From Cryptosporangium arvum DSM 44712 (GTDB lineage: Bacteria; Actinomycetota; Actinomycetes; Mycobacteriales; Cryptosporangiaceae), in the NCBI RefSeq assembly GCF_000585375.1, contig NZ_KK073874.1, forward strand, positions 5,177,251 through 5,241,250: a DNA stretch of 64,000 nucleotides. The letters run 5' to 3'. Shown one piece after another: positions 60,031-64,000 of this stretch. The notes under the pieces were generated by a model, which saw only the letters and a list, made by a program, of their open reading frames with translations, did no database searches and had not been told where the DNA came from. How positions within the stretch are numbered: position 1 is the first letter of the stretch; the number at the start of each line of letters is the position of its first letter. Made by a program: the position numbers and the translations under genes.

Positions 60031-60046
60031 CCAAGCGATTGCTTGG
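60031..60046. promoter_or_regulatory. Inverted repeat CCAAGCGATTGCTTGG
   Basis: Six-base perfect arms around GATT, located 35 bases upstream of the cholesterol oxidase ATG, in a short AT-richer stretch. Such CAAGCnnTTGCTTG-like sites are frequent TetR operators. No TetR gene is adjacent. Confidence 0.45.
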
Positions 60047-60107
60047 GGTACGCGAACGTACTCCTCTCCGATGGCACGTTTCCAGCGGTCCGATGTGGCC
60101 TTAAGGC

Positions 60108-61280
60108 TTAGATCAGGGTGTTCGCCGGATCGGGACCTTCGCCGGTGACGAGGAACGTGCCGAGCGCCAGCTCCTTGAGCCGCGCCGGGTCGTGCAGGGT
60201 GTGGGTGCGGGCGTTGCGCCAGTGGCGGTCGAGGTCGTGTTTGCGGTCAGCCGCGCTGGAGCCGGAGAAGTCGAAGAGGCGGGTCGCGACGTCGAGCGCG
60301 ACCCGACCGGCGAACGCCTTGGCCGCCGCCACCTCCAGCCGGGCGTGGGTGACGAGGCCCGGGTCGTCGTCGGCCGCGTCCACCGCCCGCGCCGCGGACA
60401 CCAGCAGCGCCTCCGCGGCGCGGACGTCGATCTCCAGCTCACCCGCGAGCCGGACCAGGTGCGGGTCGTCGACCGCACGCTCGTAGCCGGAGCCGTGCGC
60501 GGGCCGGGCCTTGTCGCGCAGGAACGCCACGCCGTCGGTGAGCGCGCCCCGGGCGATCCCGACCTCGATCGCGGCGTGGATGATCTGGCCGAACGCGGAG
60601 AACGTCGTGCCCGCCACCACGCGGAACGGCCGGCGCAGCACGTGCTCGGCCGGGACGACGACGTCGGTGAGCCTGGTCGTGCCGCTGAACGTCGCCCGCT
60701 GGCCGAACGCGTTCCAGTCCTGCTCGACGACCACGCCCGGGGTGTCCCGGCGCACGTAGGCGACCGAGACCTCGTCGAGTTCGTCCAGGCCGAACACCGG
60801 GATCCACTGGGCGGTGAGCGCGCCGGTCGAGTAGTACTTCGTACCGTTCACGACGACGTCCTCGCCGCGCGGGAGGATCCGCGTCCCGTACGCGCGCGAG
60901 GTCTTCGTGCCGCGCTCGGACAGCGCGTTGCCGAGGCGGGCGCCGGCCAGGAACTCGGCCGCGAAGAACTCCCGCTGGGCCGGGGTGCCCGCACGCAGGA
61001 CCAGGTCGACGAACGCGACGTGGTTCTGCGGGATCTGGCCGACCGCGGGGTCGGCCGCCGAGAGCACACGGAAGACCTCGGCGACGGTCGCGGTGCTGAC
61101 GCCCGCCCCGCCGAGCTCGGCCGGCACCCGCATGCCGAGCAGCCCGGTCGCGGCGAGCTGCTCGAGCTCGCGGTACGGGAGCGCGGCGGTGGAGTCACGC
61201 TCCTCCGCACCGGCCCGGAGCGTGGGGGCGAACGCGGAGGCCGCGGCCAGCACGGCCGCGTCGTCGGTGAGAACGGTCAC
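60108..61280 (-). CDS. Acyl-CoA dehydrogenase-like flavoprotein, SfnB type
   Basis: Flavoprotein of 390 residues, acyl-CoA dehydrogenase fold as used by FMNH2-dependent sulfur or nitrogen monooxygenases (SfnB, DszC group). Stretches: LLGMRVPAELGGAGVST, PQNHVAFVDLVL, NGTKYYSTGALTAQW, GQRATFSGTTRLTDVVVP and DFSGSSAADRKHDLDRHWRN. The catalytic Glu of true dehydrogenases is not obvious, supporting oxygenase use. It may serve organosulfur use. Divergent from the kinase gene by only 22 bases. Confidence 0.88.
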   Translation of the reverse strand: MTVLTDDAAVLAAASAFAPTLRAGAEERDSTAALPYRELEQLAATGLLGMRVPAELGGAGVSTATVAEVFRVLSAADPAVGQIPQNHVAFVDLVLRAGTPAQREFFAAEFLAGARLGNALSERGTKTSRAYGTRILPRGEDVVVNGTKYYSTGALTAQWIPVFGLDELDEVSVAYVRRDTPGVVVEQDWNAFGQRATFSGTTRLTDVVVPAEHVLRRPFRVVAGTTFSAFGQIIHAAIEVGIARGALTDGVAFLRDKARPAHGSGYERAVDDPHLVRLAGELEIDVRAAEALLVSAARAVDAADDDPGLVTHARLEVAAAKAFAGRVALDVATRLFDFSGSSAADRKHDLDRHWRNARTHTLHDPARLKELALGTFLVTGEGPDPANTLI

Positions 61281-61302
61281 GGGCGACTACCCTATGCGTC
61301 CC

Positions 61303-61854
61303 ATGAGCGTGCTCGTCGTACTGCGGGGGAACTCGGGGTCGGGCAAGAGCACGGTCGCCCGGGAGCTGCGCCGCCGGCACGGGCGCGGCTGTGCGCTCGT
61401 CGACCAGGACTACCTGCGTCGCACCGTGCTCCGCGAGCACGACGTGGCCGGAGGGCTGGCGCCGACGCTGGTGGCCGCGACCGCCCGGCTGGCGCTCACG
61501 CACGGGTACTCAGTGGTGCTGGAGGGGATCCTGACCGCGGAGCGCTACCGGGAGGAGTTGGTGGCGCTCGCCGCCGGACACTCCGGGCGCTCGACGTTCT
61601 TCTGGTTCGACGTCAGCCTGCCGGAGACGCTCCGGCGGCACGCGACGCGGCCGCTGGCCGCGACGGTGGGCCCGGACGCGCTGACCAGCTGGTACCTGGA
61701 GTCGGATCGGCTCGGCGCGCCCGACGAGCACGTGATCGCCGAAGCCTCGACGCTCGACGAGACGGTCGCGTTCGTCGCCGAACGGAGCGGGCTTCCGCAG
61801 GACGGGCGCACCGAGGACTACCTGCCGTTCGCCCGGACCAGGCCGGACTCGTAG
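61303..61854 (+). CDS. P-loop kinase (zeta/AAA_33-like)
   Basis: Small ATP-binding protein of 183 residues. P-loop GNSGSGKST at 9-17, then VDQDYLRR, SVVLEGIL and FFWFDVSLPETLRRH. The fold is like zeta toxin and small-molecule kinases; no antitoxin gene is near, so a resistance or nucleotide/sugar kinase is more likely than a toxin. ATG at 61303 or 61294. Overlaps the convergent response regulator gene by 37 bases. Confidence 0.87.
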   Translation: MSVLVVLRGNSGSGKSTVARELRRRHGRGCALVDQDYLRRTVLREHDVAGGLAPTLVAATARLALTHGYSVVLEGILTAERYREELVALAAGHSGRSTFFWFDVSLPETLRRHATRPLAATVGPDALTSWYLESDRLGAPDEHVIAEASTLDETVAFVAERSGLPQDGRTEDYLPFARTRPDS

Positions 61855-62477
61855 GCGAGCACGACCAGCTGGGCCCGGTCGCGGACGGCGAGTTTCGTGA
61901 TGATGCGGGTGACGTGGGTCTTCGCGGTGAGCGGGCTCATCGCGAGCGCGGCGCCGATCTCGGCGTTGTTGAGGCCGGCCGCGACGAGCGTGAGGACCTC
62001 GCGCTCCCGGTCGGTGAGCGCCGCGAGCCGCTCCGGGCTCGGCTCGGCCGGCTCCACCCGGCGGGCGAACTCGGCGATGACCCGCCGGGTGACGCTCGGG
62101 CTCAGCAGCGCCTCTCCCCCGGCGACCACCCGGACCGCCCGGCAGAGTTCGTCGTGGCTCACGGTCTTGGCGAGGAAGCCGCTCGCCCCGGAGCGCAGCG
62201 CCTCGAAGACGTAGGCGTCGATCTCGAACGTCGTCAGGATCACCGTGCGGACGTCCGGCTGGGCGGCCGCGAGGCGACGGGTGACCTCGAGCCCGTCGAG
62301 GTGCGGCATCCGGATGTCGAGCAGCGCCACGTCGGGGGCGACCCGGGCGGCCTCGCGCAGCGCCTCCGGGCCGTCGGCGGCCTCCGCGACGACCTCGATG
62401 TCGCCGTCGAGCTCCAGCAGGCTCCGCAGCCCCACCCGCACGAGCTGCTGGTCGTCCGCGAGCAACACCCGGATCAC
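61818..62477 (-). CDS. NarL/LuxR family response regulator
   Basis: Two-component regulator of 219 residues. Receiver domain about 1-120 with acidic pocket ADD, phosphorylated Asp54 in ALLDIRMP and Lys in SGFLAKTVS; LuxR-type helix-turn-helix about 150-210 (LTDREREVLTLVAAGLNNAEIG, KTHVTRIITKL). Its start overlaps the kinase gene by 4 bases, so the two form a pair. The presence of the multicopper oxidase gene in the same run suggests copper or envelope stress as input. Confidence 0.94.
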   Translation of the reverse strand: MIRVLLADDQQLVRVGLRSLLELDGDIEVVAEAADGPEALREAARVAPDVALLDIRMPHLDGLEVTRRLAAAQPDVRTVILTTFEIDAYVFEALRSGASGFLAKTVSHDELCRAVRVVAGGEALLSPSVTRRVIAEFARRVEPAEPSPERLAALTDREREVLTLVAAGLNNAEIGAALAMSPLTAKTHVTRIITKLAVRDRAQLVVLAYESGLVRANGR

Positions 62478-63466
62478 GCGCCCTCCCCCTCGGCCGGGAG
62501 CCAGGCTTTCACCTCGAAGCCGCGGCGCGGGGCCGGGCCGGCGTGCAGCGAACCGCCGAGGCTCGAGACCCGCTCGCGCATGCCGGTCAGCCCGTGCCCC
62601 CAGGCGCTCACGGGCCCGCCGCGCCCGTCGTCGGTGACGGTGACCGCCACCCCCGCCGGCGACCGGTCGACCGCCACCGCGGCGGTGGAGGCGGACGCGT
62701 GGCGCAGCACGTTCGTCAGCGCCTCCTGCACGATCCGGTAGACGGTCAGCCCCACCGCGGGCGGGTAGGGCCCGGCCGGCCCGGAGCGGGCCAGCGACAC
62801 CCGCACGCCGCTGTCCGCGGCCCGGCTCACGAGCTCGTCCAGCTGGGTCTCGTCCGGCAGTGCCAGCACCGGGGCCTCGCCGTCACGCAGCAGCGTCACG
62901 CTGGCCTGCAGCTCGCCGATCGCGTCGACGTTGATCGTGCGGGTGCCCTCCAGCAGCTTCTTCGCCGCCGCCGGGTCCCGATCGACGAGCTCCTTCGCCA
63001 GCGTGATCTGCAGCCCGACCACCGCCACCGTGTGCGCGGTGACGTCGTGCAGCTCGCGGGCGATCCGTAACCGCTCGGTGAGCACCCGCTCGGACGCCTC
63101 CCGCTCCTGCTGCCCGCGCTCGGCCGCGAGCCGCGCGGAGAACTCGGCCGCGAGCCGGTCCCTGGTGCGTACCGCGGTGCCCGCGACCAGCGCCAGCGCG
63201 TACACCGCGACCTCGCGCACGACCATGTCGAGCAGCTCCAGCGGTGGCACGCCCGCGCGCAGCACCCAGCCCGCTCCGATCAGGATCGCGGCGGCCCCCA
63301 CCCCGGCGCCGACGAGCACCCGACCGGCCCGCGCGACCGTGTACAGCGGCACCAGCAACGGCCACAGCGGCCCCATCCCGGGAAAGCCGGTGCTGTTGTA
63401 CGTGAGCACGGCGACCAGCGACGCCACCAGCACGGTCACCGGCCACCGCCGCCGCACCAGCAGCAA
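62474..63466 (-). CDS. NarL-family sensor histidine kinase, main frame
   Basis: Sensor kinase, 330 residues in this frame. Three or four membrane spans (about 9-30, 33-48, 50-70, 83-100), a coiled linker, the dimerisation/phosphorylation motif RIARELHDVTAHTVAVV with the phospho-acceptor His, N box QEALTNVLRHA, and G boxes DDGRGG and GHGLTGMRERV. The frame has only a TTG start at 63466 inside the first loop and a stop two codons further up. The missing N-terminal span lies in another frame at 63471-63593, so the gene seems frameshifted at the C4 run 63467-63470. Confidence 0.88.
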   Translation of the reverse strand: MLLVRRRWPVTVLVASLVAVLTYNSTGFPGMGPLWPLLVPLYTVARAGRVLVGAGVGAAAILIGAGWVLRAGVPPLELLDMVVREVAVYALALVAGTAVRTRDRLAAEFSARLAAERGQQEREASERVLTERLRIARELHDVTAHTVAVVGLQITLAKELVDRDPAAAKKLLEGTRTINVDAIGELQASVTLLRDGEAPVLALPDETQLDELVSRAADSGVRVSLARSGPAGPYPPAVGLTVYRIVQEALTNVLRHASASTAAVAVDRSPAGVAVTVTDDGRGGPVSAWGHGLTGMRERVSSLGGSLHAGPAPRRGFEVKAWLPAEGEGA

Positions 63467-63470
63467 CCCC

Positions 63471-63593
63471 GCCGAGCGTCACGCCGAGCGTGGCCGCGGC
63501 CACCACCGCGCCCGGGCGCGCCTCCTCCGGGCTCACCACCACCGCGATCGTCACGGCCACGGCGGTCACGACGCTCAGCACGACGTTGATCAC
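63471..63593 (-). pseudogene. N-terminal span of the histidine kinase in a shifted frame
   Basis: GTG at 63593, four bases after the oxidase stop, begins about 41 residues with a hydrophobic span (VVLSVVTAVAVTIAVVV) and an acidic loop. Removing one base of the C4 run at 63467-63470 joins it directly to the kinase frame as TLGGLLLVRRRWPV, a normal junction for this family. Either a sequencing error or a real inactivation or slippage site. Confidence 0.65.
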
Positions 63594-63597
63594 GCGC

Positions 63598-64000
63598 TCA
63601 CTCCCCGTGCCGATGGGCCCGCGCGACGGCTCCGGGCCCGACCACGACGTACTGCCCCATCATCCCCGCATCCTCGTGCGCGAGCAGGTGGCAGTGGTAC
63701 ATGTACGGCGATCGGGCGTCGACGTGCGTGCCGTAGCGGACGGCGAGCGTCACCGCGCTGTTCGCCGGCACGAACACGGTGTCCTTCTCCCCGCGCTCGG
63801 CCTCCGGTGGTGGCGCGCCGTCCCGGTCGAGCAGGTGGAACGAGGCGCCGTGGACGTGGACGTTGTGCACGTTCTGCCCGGGGTTACGGATCTCCCACCG
63901 TTCGACCGACCCGGCCGCGACCCGCCGGTCGATCCGCCCGTGGTCCAGCACCGCGCCGTTGAGATGGAACTCGCCGAGGTCCAGCCGGAACGGCTCGGGC
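63598..64000 (-). CDS. Multicopper oxidase, C-terminal part
   Basis: Last 133 residues of a copper enzyme, cut by the right window edge. The final cupredoxin domain shows HNVHVHGASFHLL and the type 1/type 3 copper signature MYHCHLLAHEDAGMM, with Cys, His and Met ligands. Such oxidases oxidise Cu(I), phenols or nitrite at the cell surface. The stop is four bases before the kinase N-terminal frame, so oxidase, kinase and response regulator form one operon. Confidence 0.9.
   Translation of the reverse strand, partial: PEPFRLDLGEFHLNGAVLDHGRIDRRVAAGSVERWEIRNPGQNVHNVHVHGASFHLLDRDGAPPPEAERGEKDTVFVPANSAVTLAVRYGTHVDARSPYMYHCHLLAHEDAGMMGQYVVVGPGAVARAHRHGE

Noticed and set aside
61303-61854. Zeta-type toxin of a toxin-antitoxin system
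   Set aside because: P-loop fits, but no epsilon-like antitoxin gene lies next to it, and the neighbours are metabolic and regulatory.

Overview
This 64-kb window comes from a very GC-rich chromosome with strong third-position G/C, frequent GTG starts, dense GTGA/ATGA start-stop couplings and genes on both strands. Gene content points to a free-living filamentous actinomycete: a conservon (CvnABCD) signalling module, two ECF42-type sigma factors, a SigE-family sigma factor, actinobacterial cytochromes P450, a mycothiol-amidase-like PIG-L protein and a type II cholesterol oxidase. The exact genus cannot be read from the sequence. I see no tRNA or rRNA, no intact insertion sequence or prophage, no CRISPR array and no origin. 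It reads as ordinary chromosomal sequence rich in regulators and accessory enzymes.

Layout, left to right. 1-5290: the end of an ABC permease, then a minus-strand MoxR locus (two VWA membrane proteins, DUF58 protein, MoxR AAA+ ATPase, PDZ-less serine protease). 5370-8740: an HxlR regulator divergent from two coupled NAD-binding oxidoreductases, then a SigE-family sigma factor with its membrane partner. 8727-12670: glycosyltransferase, AI-2E-type membrane protein, small basic protein, and an ArsR/SRPBCC pair. 12697-17265: conservon cvnABCD, translationally coupled to a glycine-betaine-type binding lipoprotein. 17480-23620: alanine dehydrogenase and Lrp regulator, P450 and TetR, an APC permease and two small membrane proteins. 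23715-29226: a luciferase-like monooxygenase, MarR and FMN reductase operon, then a coupled diguanylate cyclase and EAL protein. 29347-33482: TM2 protein, SRPBCC protein, DUF998 protein, and a DGPF (YCII) protein with an unusual ECF42 sigma factor that carries a degenerate tyrosine-recombinase-like C-terminus.

33463-45876: secreted acetamidase-like protein, aldo/keto reductase, DUF1996 protein, NhaA, a 31-bp tandem repeat, DinB protein, hydrolase, secreted intradiol dioxygenase, M20 peptidase, FucU/RbsD protein, PIG-L deacetylase, a uracil-DNA-glycosylase-like protein with a huge low-complexity tail, and a small membrane protein. 45877-46617 is a non-coding gap holding a 41-unit 9-bp minisatellite. 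46618-54075: P450, small membrane protein, a second luciferase-like enzyme, and an operon of hydrolase, DGPF protein, standard ECF42 sigma factor, MFS pump and DUF899 protein. 54072-64000: VOC and DinB proteins, WYL regulator, MFS/ArsR divergent pair, cholesterol oxidase, SfnB-like flavoprotein, P-loop kinase, and a multicopper oxidase/histidine kinase/response regulator operon cut by the window end.

The most unusual items are the ECF42-recombinase fusion at 31572-33482 and, beside it in interest, the minisatellite, the glycosylase with the Pro/Ala/Glu tail, a perfect 26-bp palindrome before the first P450, the apparent frameshift in the histidine kinase at 63467-63470, and the finding that 11 of 15 convergent gene pairs overlap at their stop codons.
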